A stretch of 56,512 nucleotides of DNA from Azonexus sp. (GTDB lineage: Bacteria; Pseudomonadota; Gammaproteobacteria; Burkholderiales; Rhodocyclaceae). Below the pieces are notes generated by a model. The model did no database searches. It saw nothing but the letters and a program-made list of their open reading frames with translations, and was not told where the DNA came from. The stretch spans positions 1 to 56,512 of the forward strand of contig JAUYEI010000082.1 in assembly GCA_030691385.1 (NCBI GenBank), in the 5' to 3' direction. Numbering within the stretch: position 1 is the stretch's first letter; each line of letters opens with the position of its first letter. A program made the translations under genes and the position numbers. Shown piece by piece: positions 1 to 7,666 of the stretch.

Positions 1-867
1 GACGATGTTCTTGGCCACGTAGCGGGTGGCGTAGGCGGCCGAACGGTCAACCTTGGAAGGATCCTTGCCCGAGAAGGCACCGCCGCCATGCGGGGCGGCA
101 CCGCCGTAGGTGTCGACGATGATCTTGCGGCCGGTCAGGCCGCAGTCGCCCTGCGGGCCGCCGACGACGAAGCGGCCGGTCGGGTTGACCAGATACTTGA
201 TGTCGCCCTTGATCAGTTCCTTGGGCAGTACCGGCTTGATGATCTGCTCGATGGTTGCTTCGCGCAGGTCTTCCAGGCTGATGTCCGGCGAATGCTGGGT
301 GGACAGCACGACGGTGTCGATCGAGTGTGGCTTGCCGTCGACGTAGCGGATGGTGACCTGCGACTTGGCGTCCGGGCGTGCCCACGGCAGGCGACCATCC
401 TTGCGCAGCATGGCCTGGCGCTCGACCAGGCGGTGCGACAGGTAGATCGGCAGCGGCATCAGTGACGGGGTTTCGTCACAGGCGTAGCCGAACATCAGGC
501 CCTGGTCGCCGGCACCCTGGCCAAGGTCGTCGTCGTAGGCCTTGTTGACGCCCTGGGCGATGTCCGGGCTCTGCTTGTCGTAGGCCACCAGCACGGCACA
601 ACCCTTGTAGTCGATGCCGTAGTCGGTATTGTCGTAGCCGATGCGCTTGATGGTGTCGCGGGCAACCTGGATGTAATCGACATTGGCGCTGGTGGTGATT
701 TCACCGGCCAGAACGACCAGGCCGGTATTGCACAGGGTTTCGGCGGCAACGCGGGAATGCTTGTCCTGAGCCAGGATGGCGTCGAGGATGGCGTCGGAAA
801 TCTGGTCGGCAACCTTGTCCGGGTGGCCTTCGCCGACCGATTCGGAAGTGAAGAAATATTCGCTCAT
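1..867 (-). CDS. metK: S-adenosylmethionine synthetase (MetK), 3' end outside window
   Basis: Makes S-adenosylmethionine from methionine and ATP in the cytosol. The minus-strand frame from the ATG at 867-865 reads [18 protein letters not shown], the family N-terminus with the HPDK ATP-binding segment, and continues through [12 protein letters not shown] and [19 protein letters not shown]. About 289 of the usual ~390 codons are inside the window; the C-terminus lies beyond position 1. A Shine-Dalgarno GGAG sits at 877-874, six bases before the ATG, inside a leader that can fold (see 868-919). Divergently transcribed from the lipid A acyltransferase genes. Identity is secure. Confidence 0.97.
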   Translation of the reverse strand, partial: MSEYFFTSESVGEGHPDKVADQISDAILDAILAQDKHSRVAAETLCNTGLVVLAGEITTSANVDYIQVARDTIKRIGYDNTDYGIDYKGCAVLVAYDKQSPDIAQGVNKAYDDDLGQGAGDQGLMFGYACDETPSLMPLPIYLSHRLVERQAMLRKDGRLPWARPDAKSQVTIRYVDGKPHSIDTVVLSTQHSPDISLEDLREATIEQIIKPVLPKELIKGDIKYLVNPTGRFVVGGPQGDCGLTGRKIIVDTYGGAAPHGGGAFSGKDPSKVDRSAAYATRYVAKNIV

Positions 868-919
868 GTGAAGCTCCAGTGGTCCTTTTGTCCGGCGCTA
901 CCTGCTTCGGACCACGAGC
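868..919 (-). promoter_or_regulatory. Structured metK leader: candidate SD-sequestering pseudoknot
   Basis: Read on the minus strand, GTGGTCC (915-909) pairs perfectly with GGACCAC (885-879). GAAGC (908-904), directly inside that stem's loop, pairs with GCTTC (874-870), directly before the start codon. This order is an H-type pseudoknot, and the GGAG Shine-Dalgarno (877-874) is in the single-stranded joint and second stem. A competing nested pairing exists: GCTC (919-916) with GAGC (876-873), extending the first stem across a two-base bulge. A SAM-responsive translational switch is an inference from position and fold. I could not match the sequence to the conserved cores of the SAM, SAH or SAM/SAH classes I remember. 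Confidence 0.5.
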
Positions 920-957
920 GGTGACGCTTTAGCAGTATTTATTAGTCGCCCCGCAAG

Positions 958-986
958 TTGTCTGTTTAACTCGGCGAACGGATAAT
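958..986 (+). promoter_or_regulatory. Sigma70-type promoter for the acyltransferase operon
   Basis: TTGTCT (958-963) and GATAAT (981-986) are separated by 17 bases, 40 bases before the first acyltransferase start. A GGGGG/CCCCC hairpin (1002-1006 with 1013-1017) follows in the leader, just before the ATG at 1026. Confidence 0.55.
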
Positions 987-1025
987 ATTAAACTTTTCTG
1001 AGGGGGATTCAACCCCCGGGGCTTC

Positions 1026-1868
1026 ATGGTTTTTATCTTTCGCATCCTTTCCCGCCTGCCCCTGGGCGTCCTGCACCTGTTGGGCGGCTTGATCGGACGC
1101 CTGACTTACTGGCTGTCGCCGACCTATCGGCGCCATCTGCGGGAAAACATGGCGCAGGCCGGCCTCCCCTCGTTATTGCGGGGCAAGGTGGCGGCTGAAA
1201 CAGGCAAGCAGATGCTGGAACTGGCCCGCATCTGGATGCGCCCGCTTGAGGAAGCGATTCCGCTGGTGGCCGACGTGGTGGGCTGGGGGCATGTCGAGGC
1301 GGCGCAAAAAGCCGGCAAGGGCATCGTGTTTCTGACGCCGCACCTTGGCTGTTTCGAGATTACCGCGCAGTATCTTTCCTCTTTTGGTGACATCACGGTG
1401 CTTTACCGCGCACCAAAATCAGCGGTAGCCCAGGAACTGATCCTGACGGGCCGCAAGCGCGCTCACCTGCATCTCGCACCAGCCGATCTCTCAGGTGTGC
1501 GCGCCCTGATCAAGGCGCTGAAAAAAGGCGAAATGGTCGGGATGCTGCCGGATCAGGCCCCGAAGACAGGGGAGGGTGCCTGGCTCAAATTCTTTGGCCG
1601 CTATGCCTACACGATGACGCTGGCGGCACGCCTGACTGAAACCGGAGCCGCCTCTTTGCTGACCTGGGGTGAGCGTCTGCCTGGCGGACGTGGTTACCGT
1701 GTGCATTTTCAGCCGCCAGTAAACCCGCTGGCGGGTTCCACGGTCGACCGGGCGCAGCAGATAAATATCGAAATTGAGACGCTGATCCGCCAGTGCCCAA
1801 CGCAGTATTTGTGGGGCTACAACCGATACAAACGCCCGGCCGGTGCCGACGCGCCGCCGGCGGAGTGA
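1026..1868 (+). CDS. Lipid A biosynthesis acyltransferase-type protein (LpxL/HtrB family), first copy
   Basis: Predicted inner-membrane acyltransferase that adds a secondary acyl chain to the lipid A precursor. The 280-aa protein has a hydrophobic N-terminus (PLGVLHLLGGLIGRL), the HX4E catalytic signature as HLGCFE near residue 106, and the family block MLPDQAPKTGEGAWLKFFG near 178. The C-terminus QYLWGYNRYK is the usual ending of the family. No clear Shine-Dalgarno is visible before the ATG; the leader carries a G5/C5 hairpin instead. The next gene, of the same family, begins about four bases after this stop. Which acyl position each copy serves cannot be told from sequence. Confidence 0.88.
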   Translation: MVFIFRILSRLPLGVLHLLGGLIGRLTYWLSPTYRRHLRENMAQAGLPSLLRGKVAAETGKQMLELARIWMRPLEEAIPLVADVVGWGHVEAAQKAGKGIVFLTPHLGCFEITAQYLSSFGDITVLYRAPKSAVAQELILTGRKRAHLHLAPADLSGVRALIKALKKGEMVGMLPDQAPKTGEGAWLKFFGRYAYTMTLAARLTETGAASLLTWGERLPGGRGYRVHFQPPVNPLAGSTVDRAQQINIEIETLIRQCPTQYLWGYNRYKRPAGADAPPAE

Positions 1869-1872
1869 ATTT

Positions 1873-2748
1873 TTGAAGAATTTCCTAACCCATTTATTGG
1901 TCGGTTTTCTCTGGCTGCTGCATTGGTTGCCGCTGTCCGTGCTGCGCAGCCTGGGGAGTGGGCTGGGGCGTCTGCTCTATGCCCTGGGTCGTAGCCGGCG
2001 CGAAGTGGCACTGACCAACCTGCGCCTGTGCTTTCCGGAGAAAAGCGAAGCCGAGCGGGAGGCGTTGGCGCGCCGTCATTTCGTTGCCTTCGCCCAGGCT
2101 GTACTTGATCGCACGCTGGGCTGGTGGGCGTCCAGGGAGCGCCTGGAGCGCATCATCCGCATTCACGGGGTCGAGCATCTGAGCGATCCCGAAGGCCGGC
2201 CGGTGATCATGCTTTCGCCGCATTTCGTCGGGCTGGATGCCGGCGGGACGGTGATCTCGATGCATGTGACCGGATGCAGCGTCTTCTCGAACCAGAAAAA
2301 TCCGGTTCTCAACAAGTTGCTTTATGATGGCCGGATGCGTTTCAACGAGGCGATACTCCTCTCGCGCCAGGATGGGATGCGCAAGATTGTCAGGGCCATG
2401 AAGGACGGACACCCGTTTTACTACCTGCCGGACATGGATTTCGGTCCCAAGGAATCGATTTTCGTCCCCTTTTTTGGCGTCCAGGCGGCGACGATTCCGG
2501 CGCTGTCGCGGTTGGTCCGCCTGACCAATGCGCGCGTCGTGCCGGTCATCTGCCACCAGATGCAAGATGGCTACGAGGTCGAGGTCATGCCGCCCTGGGA
2601 GAATTTCCCCGGTGAAAGCGTCGAGGCCGATACCGAATTCATGAACCGATTTATCGAAAGCCAGGTGCTGCGCATGCCGGAGCAGTATTTCTGGTTGCAC
2701 AAGCGCTTCAAGACCCGGCCACCCGGAGAACAGAGGTTTTACCAATGA
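1873..2748 (+). CDS. Lipid A biosynthesis acyltransferase-type protein (LpxL/LpxM family), second copy
   Basis: Second member of the lysophospholipid acyltransferase-like family that completes lipid A acylation at the inner membrane. It has a hydrophobic N-terminus (LVGFLWLLHWLPLSVL), the motif HFVGLD (HX4D), YYLPDMDFGPKESIFVPFFG and the C-terminal QYFWLHKRFK. I chose the TTG at 1873 because GGAG lies about eight bases upstream. An in-frame ATG at 1843 would overlap the preceding gene and has no ribosome binding site. Side-by-side lpxL-type genes are common in Betaproteobacteria. The two copies differ clearly in sequence, so this is not a recent duplication. Confidence 0.88.
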   Translation: MKNFLTHLLVGFLWLLHWLPLSVLRSLGSGLGRLLYALGRSRREVALTNLRLCFPEKSEAEREALARRHFVAFAQAVLDRTLGWWASRERLERIIRIHGVEHLSDPEGRPVIMLSPHFVGLDAGGTVISMHVTGCSVFSNQKNPVLNKLLYDGRMRFNEAILLSRQDGMRKIVRAMKDGHPFYYLPDMDFGPKESIFVPFFGVQAATIPALSRLVRLTNARVVPVICHQMQDGYEVEVMPPWENFPGESVEADTEFMNRFIESQVLRMPEQYFWLHKRFKTRPPGEQRFYQ

Positions 2749-3248
2749 ACAGCCTGAAAGTTGAAATCCGTCCCGTGACGCCGCCCGATGTGCCGGCGAT
2801 CTCGGCCCTGGCCCGCGAAATCTGGCAGGCCTCCTACCCCGGAATCATCACGCAGGAACAGATCGATTTCATGCTCGAGCAGCGCTACGGCCATGAGCGC
2901 CTGTACGACGATCTCGAGGATTTGCACAAATGGCTAGATCAGGCCTTTCTCGGTGATCGCCGCGTCGGCTTCGCCTTCAGCGAGATTTACAAGGGTGAAT
3001 TCAAGCTCGATAAACTGTATATCCACCCCGACGTGCAGCGTCAGGGCGTTGGCGGCCAGTTGATCACCCACGTCGCGGCGCGGGCAAAAAAAGAAGGCTA
3101 TCCCTGTGTTGTTCTGGCTGTGAACAAACGCAACGAAAAGGCGATCAACTCGTACAAGAAATACGGCTTTGTCGTGCGTGAAGCGATCGTCGACGACATC
3201 GGCCACGGCTACGTCATGGACGATTTCGTGATGGAGAAGAAACTTTAA
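2745..3248 (+). CDS. GNAT family N-acetyltransferase
   Basis: A 167-aa single-domain acetyl-CoA-dependent N-acetyltransferase. The acetyl-CoA pyrophosphate-binding loop is visible as RQGVGG in LYIHPDVQRQGVGGQL near residue 100, followed by the LAVNKRNEKAINSYKKYGF block (beta5-alpha4) typical of GNATs. Its ATG overlaps the stop of the upstream acyltransferase (ATGA), so it is translationally coupled to the lipid A genes. The substrate is not evident; similarity to RimI/PhnO-like acetyltransferases is only at the fold level. The gene is followed by a promoter for dapF, which ends this transcription unit. Confidence 0.85.
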   Translation: MNSLKVEIRPVTPPDVPAISALAREIWQASYPGIITQEQIDFMLEQRYGHERLYDDLEDLHKWLDQAFLGDRRVGFAFSEIYKGEFKLDKLYIHPDVQRQGVGGQLITHVAARAKKEGYPCVVLAVNKRNEKAINSYKKYGFVVREAIVDDIGHGYVMDDFVMEKKL

Positions 3249-3252
3249 GGTT

Positions 3253-3281
3253 TTGAGGCAACTCCCTGTCTCTGCTATGCT
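3253..3281 (+). promoter_or_regulatory. Sigma70-type promoter for dapF-DUF484-xerC
   Basis: TTGAGG (3253-3258) and TATGCT (3276-3281) with a 17-base spacer lie in the 60-base gap after the acetyltransferase gene, 27 bases before the dapF start chosen here. Confidence 0.55.
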
Positions 3282-3308
3282 TTTTTAAATCATTTGGTGA
3301 GGCAGTAC

Positions 3309-4139
3309 GTGAAACTCAAATTTTCAAAAATGCACGGCCTGGGCAACGATTTTATTGTCCTTGACGGCATTCGCCAGTCACTGGCGCTGACGCCGGAACA
3401 GCTCTACTATCTGGGCGATCGCCATTTCGGCGTCGGCTGCGACCAGATTCTGCTGGTCGAAAAGGCGACGCAAGCGGGTGTCGATTTCCGTTATCGCATC
3501 TTCAATGCCGATGGTGGCGAGGTCGAGCAGTGTGGCAATGGGGCGCGCTGTTTCGTGCGTTTTGTGCACGACCAGGGCCTGACCGACAAGCGCGAGATTC
3601 GTGTCGAGACGATGAAGGGCCTGATCACGCCGCGCCTCGAAGGCGATGGCAATGTCACGGTCGACATGGGAACTCCCCGGTTTTTGCCGGCCGAAATCCC
3701 CTTTCTGGCTGACGACGACGTGATCGTGCATATGCTCGACGTGGCCGACGAAACACTGGAAACCAGCGTTGTCTCGATGGGCAATCCGCATGCCGTACAG
3801 GTCGTGGGTAGCGTCGATACCGCGCCGGTCGGCGAGCATGGCCCATTGATCGAAAAACATCCCCGCTTCCCGCAGCGGGTCAACGCGGGGTTCATGCAGA
3901 TTGTCGACCGCCACGCCATCAAGCTGCGCGTTTATGAACGCGGCGCGGGTGAAACGATGGCCTGCGGCACCGGTGCCTGTGCGGCGGTGGTCGCCGGCAT
4001 TCGCCGCGGCCTGCTCGATTCGCCGGTCCGCGTCACGACGCGCGGCGGCGACCTGAACATTGCCTGGGGCGGCGGCGAGCGGCCGGTGTTGATGACCGGC
4101 CCGGCGGTAACGGTATTTACTGGAGAAATTGAATTATGA
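3309..4139 (+). CDS. dapF: Diaminopimelate epimerase
   Basis: Converts LL- to meso-diaminopimelate for lysine and peptidoglycan synthesis. The two active-site cysteines lie in the expected blocks: [13 protein letters not shown] (about residue 73) and [14 protein letters not shown] (about residue 217). The N-terminus [14 protein letters not shown] is characteristic. The GTG at 3309 is preferred because GAGG sits six bases upstream; TTG 3294 and GTG 3297 are in-frame alternatives. The resulting 276 aa is the normal length. The gene overlaps the next one by four bases (ATGA), and the dapF-DUF484-xerC order is conserved in proteobacteria. Confidence 0.96.
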   Translation: MKLKFSKMHGLGNDFIVLDGIRQSLALTPEQLYYLGDRHFGVGCDQILLVEKATQAGVDFRYRIFNADGGEVEQCGNGARCFVRFVHDQGLTDKREIRVETMKGLITPRLEGDGNVTVDMGTPRFLPAEIPFLADDDVIVHMLDVADETLETSVVSMGNPHAVQVVGSVDTAPVGEHGPLIEKHPRFPQRVNAGFMQIVDRHAIKLRVYERGAGETMACGTGACAAVVAGIRRGLLDSPVRVTTRGGDLNIAWGGGERPVLMTGPAVTVFTGEIEL

Positions 4140-4807
4140 GCGCCATGTTCCCCGAAGAAATCGCGGACTACCTGAAAAACAATCCGGGCTTTTTCGAGCA
4201 GTACGCTGACCTGATGGCCCAGATTTTCGTGCCGCATCCGCACGGCGGCCGCACCGTGTCGCTGGCCGAGCGCCAGATGCTGACGCTGCGCGACAAGAAC
4301 CGGGCGACCGAAAGCAAGCTGGCCGAGCTGATTTCGTTTGGCGAGGAAAACGACCAGATCAGCGAGAAGGTGCATCGCCTGTCGGTCGCTTTGATTGCCG
4401 CCGAGACCTTTCAGGCGGTGATCCATCTGCTCAACTTCCATCTGCGTGATGACTTCGCTGTGCCGCATGTTGCTTTGCGCCTGTGGGACAAGCCGGAAGG
4501 CATCGAGGATTTGCCGGAATTCGCCGCCGTCAGCGAGGAACTGCAGGTTTTCGCCGAAACGCTGGCCCGGCCGTATTGCGGCTCGACGGCCGGTTTCGGC
4601 ACGACCTCGTGGTTTGGCGAGGCGGCTTCCCACATTCGTTCGCAAGCGTTGATCGCCCTGCGCAACGGCGGCGGCACCACCGGCATGATCGCGCTGGGCA
4701 GCGAGGAAGCGCAGCGCTTCTACGCCGACATGGGGACGTTGTACCTCGAACGCCTCGGCGAAATGGTTTCCGCCGCCCTGGCCAGAGTGACCAAGAGCAC
4801 ATTGTGA
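4136..4807 (+). CDS. DUF484 family protein
   Basis: A 223-aa DUF484 (YigA-type) protein, recognised by its N-terminus [16 protein letters not shown], the following VSLAERQM segment and its place between dapF and xerC. The first ~80 residues look helical; the rest resembles a GAF-like fold ([19 protein letters not shown]). No catalytic motif is seen and the biochemical role is unknown. It overlaps both neighbours by four bases (ATGA before it, GTGA after it), so the three genes are probably translated as a coupled unit. Confidence 0.9.
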   Translation: MSAMFPEEIADYLKNNPGFFEQYADLMAQIFVPHPHGGRTVSLAERQMLTLRDKNRATESKLAELISFGEENDQISEKVHRLSVALIAAETFQAVIHLLNFHLRDDFAVPHVALRLWDKPEGIEDLPEFAAVSEELQVFAETLARPYCGSTAGFGTTSWFGEAASHIRSQALIALRNGGGTTGMIALGSEEAQRFYADMGTLYLERLGEMVSAALARVTKSTL

Positions 4808-5700
4808 ACCCGGCTGCTGCGGTCGACGCCTGGCTGGCCGAATTGTCGGATCAGCGCCGGCTGTCGCCGCACACCGTTTCAAACTACCGGCGCGATCTGC
4901 AAAAACTGCTGGCGGTGACGGGTGAAACCCCGCTGAACGACCTGCTCGTTCATCACATCCGCCGTTTTGTCGCCCAGCTTCATGGTCAGGGACTGGGCGG
5001 CCGCTCGTTGGCGCGGACACTGTCGGCCTGGCGCGGATTTTTCGGCTGGCTCGGTGAGCGCGGGCTAGTCAAGGCCAACCCCTGCGATGGCATCCGGCCA
5101 CCGAAATCGCCGCGATTGTTGCCCAAGGCCTTGTCCGTAGATGAAACAGCCCGCCTGCTGGCCCCATTCGAGGACGACGATCCGGTGCAGGGTGCCCGTG
5201 ATCTGGCCATGTTCGAGCTGTTCTATTCGTCCGGCCTGCGCCTGGCCGAGCTGGTTTCGCTCGATTGCGAGGTGCTCGACAGTGTGGCGCATGAAGGCGA
5301 GATTCGCGTGCTTGGCAAGCGTAGCAAGCTGCGCCTGGTCCCGGTCGGCAGCAAGGCGCGCGAGGCGCTGGCGGCGTGGGCTGGGCTGCGCGACGAATTG
5401 GCCAAACTCGAAGAAAAAGCCCTGTTCGTCGGCCAGCGTGGCGGGCGCATCAGTCCGCGTCTGGTCGAGTCGCGGCTGGCTCGACGGGCTGTGTTACTCG
5501 GTCTTCCGACCCACGTCCATCCGCACATGCTGCGCCACTCGTTCGCCTCGCACGTTCTGCAATCTTCGGGCGACCTGCGCGCCGTGCAGGAAATGCTCGG
5601 CCACGCCAGCATCGCCTCGACGCAGGTTTATACCCATCTCGACTTCCAGCATCTGGCCAAGGTCTACGATTCGGCCCATCCGCGGGCCAAGGCGAAATAG
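4804..5700 (+). CDS. xerC: Tyrosine recombinase XerC
   Basis: Resolves chromosome dimers at dif with XerD. Starting at the GTG (4804) that overlaps the DUF484 stop gives 298 aa, the normal size. The N-terminal SAM-like DNA-binding domain spans about residues 1-90 (LSPHTVSNYRRDL). The catalytic set is complete: R146 (SSGLRLAEL), Lys in LGKRSKLR, the H-x-x-R block HMLRHSFASH, H267 (LGHASI) and nucleophile Y276 (TQVYTHLD). A longer open frame reaches upstream to 4483, but that part lies over DUF484 in another frame and is not family-like. A dispersed repeat begins 13 bases after the stop. Confidence 0.96.
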   Translation: MNPAAAVDAWLAELSDQRRLSPHTVSNYRRDLQKLLAVTGETPLNDLLVHHIRRFVAQLHGQGLGGRSLARTLSAWRGFFGWLGERGLVKANPCDGIRPPKSPRLLPKALSVDETARLLAPFEDDDPVQGARDLAMFELFYSSGLRLAELVSLDCEVLDSVAHEGEIRVLGKRSKLRLVPVGSKAREALAAWAGLRDELAKLEEKALFVGQRGGRISPRLVESRLARRAVLLGLPTHVHPHMLRHSFASHVLQSSGDLRAVQEMLGHASIASTQVYTHLDFQHLAKVYDSAHPRAKAK

Positions 5701-5712
5701 GTTTCGTTTCTT

Positions 5713-5744
5713 ACGGTCAACCGGAAAAATCGGCCAAAAATCAA
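5713..5744 (-). repeat. Dispersed repeat copy 1
   Basis: Minus-strand copy of a short family: a TTTTTGGCC block, a T-run, then CCGGTTGACCGT. The final GGGA of other copies is replaced by AAG here. It lies between the xerC stop and the next promoter. Other copies are at 7607, 9121, 15549, 33308 and 45427. Confidence 0.75.
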
Positions 5745-5751
5745 GGCTTCG

Positions 5752-5780
5752 TTGACGATAGCTCCGCAGGGCGCTATCCT
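5752..5780 (+). promoter_or_regulatory. Strong sigma70-type promoter for the 52-aa protein
   Basis: TTGACG (5752-5757) and TATCCT (5775-5780) with a 17-base spacer, 38 bases before the start codon. The -35 matches consensus at five of six bases. Confidence 0.65.
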
Positions 5781-5818
5781 CTGCGGTTTCGCAAATTCGC
5801 TGGATTCAAGGAGTTTTC

Positions 5819-5977
5819 ATGGCCGCTACCATCAACCGTACCCGTCGTTCCTCGCTGGAGCGCCGCTGCATTTCCAAGTCCACCAAGCGCCTGTTCAAGG
5901 GCCTGGGCAAAACCATGTTCAAGGTCATGTACGCCGCGGAATGTCACAAGCGCAACCGCAAGGCTCTGGGCGCTTAA
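5819..5977 (+). CDS. Small, very basic 52-aa protein of unknown function
   Basis: I do not recognise a family. The ATG at 5819 has AAGGAG five bases upstream, a good sigma70-type promoter 38 bases ahead and a 12-bp terminator hairpin behind, so this is a complete one-gene transcription unit. The protein starts MAATINRTRRSSLERR and ends CHKRNRKALGA. By my count it has 8 Arg and 7 Lys against 2 Glu, plus two cysteines (residues 17 and 45). The charge suggests nucleic-acid or ribosome association, but that is inference. Its size and position can make it look like a small ribosomal protein, yet it does not resemble S20 or any other ribosomal protein I know. Confidence 0.75.
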   Translation: MAATINRTRRSSLERRCISKSTKRLFKGLGKTMFKVMYAAECHKRNRKALGA

Positions 5978-5996
5978 GTTTTCGCCAGTATTCCGA

Positions 5997-6032
5997 GCCC
6001 CGGTTGCCGCAAGGTAACCGGGGCTTCTTGTT
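5997..6032 (+). terminator. Rho-independent terminator after the 52-aa protein gene
   Basis: A 12-bp stem (5997-6008 with 6013-6024, one G-T pair) closed by a GCAA tetraloop and followed by TTCTTGTTTTT. Confidence 0.9.
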
Positions 6033-6050
6033 TTTGAGATCGGGAAAAAC

Positions 6051-7241
6051 ATGGCTCAGCTGATTCTGCTTCCGGGCAAGGAACGTTCGGCGTTCAAGCA
6101 TCACCCCTGGTTGTTTGCCGGTTCGGTCGGCCGTCTTGAAGGCCGGGCGCGGCCGGGCGATACGGTCGAGGTGCTGGCCGACAACCTGCGCCCGCTCGGG
6201 CGCGCCGCCTACAGTCCGAAGTCGCAGATTCGCGCGCGTTTCTGGACCTTTGACGCCGAGGAGTCGATTGACGACGCCTTCTTCAAACGGCGCGTTGCGG
6301 CGGCCGTGGCGCTCCGCCAGTCGCTGCCGGAACTGCGCGGCCAGCAGGGCCTGCGCCTGATCCATGCCGAATCCGACGGCCTGCCCGGCGTCATCGCCGA
6401 CCAGTACGGCGATACGGTGGTTGTCCAGCTGACCTCGGCCGGGGCCGACAAATGGCGTAACGCCATCGTCGCCGGGCTGGTCAAGGCGACCGGCTGTGCC
6501 CGCGTTTATGAGCGTTCCGATTCCGACGTGCGCGGCCTCGAAGGGCTGGGCCCGACGACCGGCTGGCTGCATGGCGAGGCGCCGAAGACGCCGCTCTCCA
6601 TCGACGAAAACGGGGTCCGTCTGGCGATTGACATTGCCGGTGGCCACAAGACCGGTTTCTATCTCGACCAGCGCGAGAACCGCGCCTTGCTCGGCCAGTT
6701 GTCGGCCGGCAAGGACGTGCTGAACTGCTTCTGCTACACCGGCGGCTTTTCGTTGCAGGCGCTGGCCGGTGGCGCCAAGAGCGTGCTGTCCATCGATTCC
6801 TCCGGCCCGGCGCTGGCCCAGGCGCAGGCCAATCTGGCGCTCAATCCGACATTGCCGGCCGAGCGGGCGCAATGGCAGGAGGCCGACGTTTTCCAGGCGC
6901 TGCGCGATTTCCGCAAGGCCGGCAAGCTGTTCGACCTGATCGTCCTCGATCCGCCCAAGTTTGCCCCGTCCGCAGCCCATGCCGACCGCGCGGCGAAGGC
7001 CTACAAGGACATCAACATCCTCGGCTGCCGATTGCTCAAGCCGGGCGGGCTCTTGATGACCTATTCGTGCTCCGGCGGTGTCGGGCTGGAGATGTTCCAG
7101 AAAATCATTGCCGACTCGGCGCTCGATGCCGGGCGCAGTGCGCGCATCGTCCGTCGCCTGTCGGGTGCCGCCGACCATCCGGTGGCCTTGAATTTCCCGG
7201 AAGGTGAATACCTCAAAGGTTTGTTGGTGCAGGTTGACTGA
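6051..7241 (+). CDS. Class I SAM-dependent rRNA methyltransferase, RlmI-like
   Basis: Predicted 23S rRNA cytosine-5 methyltransferase of the RlmI/YccW family (RlmI modifies C1962 in E. coli). The N-terminal ~75 residues form a PUA-type RNA-binding domain (LPGKERSAFKHHPWLFAGSV). The central region contains GHKTGFYLDQRENR. The Rossmann methyltransferase domain has the SAM loop LNCFCYTGGFSLQAL near residue 223 and the motif IV region LIVLDPPKF near 299. At 396 aa it is normal for the family. It starts 19 bases after the preceding terminator's T-run. No terminator is seen before the next small gene. Confidence 0.9.
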   Translation: MAQLILLPGKERSAFKHHPWLFAGSVGRLEGRARPGDTVEVLADNLRPLGRAAYSPKSQIRARFWTFDAEESIDDAFFKRRVAAAVALRQSLPELRGQQGLRLIHAESDGLPGVIADQYGDTVVVQLTSAGADKWRNAIVAGLVKATGCARVYERSDSDVRGLEGLGPTTGWLHGEAPKTPLSIDENGVRLAIDIAGGHKTGFYLDQRENRALLGQLSAGKDVLNCFCYTGGFSLQALAGGAKSVLSIDSSGPALAQAQANLALNPTLPAERAQWQEADVFQALRDFRKAGKLFDLIVLDPPKFAPSAAHADRAAKAYKDINILGCRLLKPGGLLMTYSCSGGVGLEMFQKIIADSALDAGRSARIVRRLSGAADHPVALNFPEGEYLKGLLVQVD

Positions 7242-7291
7242 TAAGCTCGCCATGCCATCCGACCGTAATGCAGCCCTGATAAACTGAATAG

Positions 7292-7573
7292 ATGCTTCAT
7301 CTGCGCTCTCTCCTTCTCGTTTTCGCAGTCTTCTTCGCCCAACTGGCGACGGGGGCGCACGCCGTCGAGCACGCGGCGGGCAACGAGCAGGGTTTGCCGA
7401 CGCATGCCTGCCAGCTCTGTCTGGCGGCACATGACCTTGGCGCGGCCTTGCCATCGCTGCTTGCTTTGCCGCCGGTGCTGGCTGTTCAGCTGGTACCGGC
7501 GTCGTTTTCGGCCCATGGCCGCACTGCCTTCCCGGCGCCCATCGCGACCCAGCAGGGCCCGCCCCTTTTCTGA
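7292..7573 (+). CDS. Small predicted secreted protein with a HxCxxC motif
   Basis: A 93-aa protein with a clear signal peptide (LRSLLLVFAVFFAQLATGAHA, cleavage likely after the AHA at residue 24). The short mature part contains HACQLC around residue 38, a metal-binding-like Cys pair, followed by AAHDLGAALPS. The remainder is Pro/Ala-rich and possibly membrane-associated. It resembles the small DUF2946-like proteins often found beside metal transport genes, but I am not sure of family membership. It lies directly upstream of the porin and metal ABC genes in the same direction, which suggests a role in periplasmic metal handling. No strong ribosome binding site is visible. Confidence 0.6.
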   Translation: MLHLRSLLLVFAVFFAQLATGAHAVEHAAGNEQGLPTHACQLCLAAHDLGAALPSLLALPPVLAVQLVPASFSAHGRTAFPAPIATQQGPPLF

Positions 7574-7606
7574 AATTGCCCGTTTTTTACGTTTTTACGT
7601 AATAAA

Positions 7607-7627
7607 TCCGGTTGACCGTGGGATTCC
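7607..7627 (+). repeat. Dispersed repeat copy 2, interrupted
   Basis: TCCGGTTGACCGTGGGATTCCC is preceded, not directly by the usual TTGGCC-T-run, but by that block (TTGCCCGTTTTTT, 7577-7588) separated by an A/T-rich insert at about 7589-7606. It lies in the leader between the 93-aa gene and the porin gene. Confidence 0.65.
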
Positions 7628-7666
7628 CGCGGTCGGCCGCTTGTCACGCAATTTCAGGAAATTCCC

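Noticed and set aside
868..919. Known SAM-II, SAM/SAH or SAH riboswitch upstream of metK
   Set aside because: The pseudoknot order is similar, but I could not match the conserved loop residues of these classes from memory; left as an unclassified candidate.
5819..5977. Ribosomal protein S20 (rpsT)
   Set aside because: Size, charge and strong expression signals fit, but the sequence does not resemble S20 and is too short.
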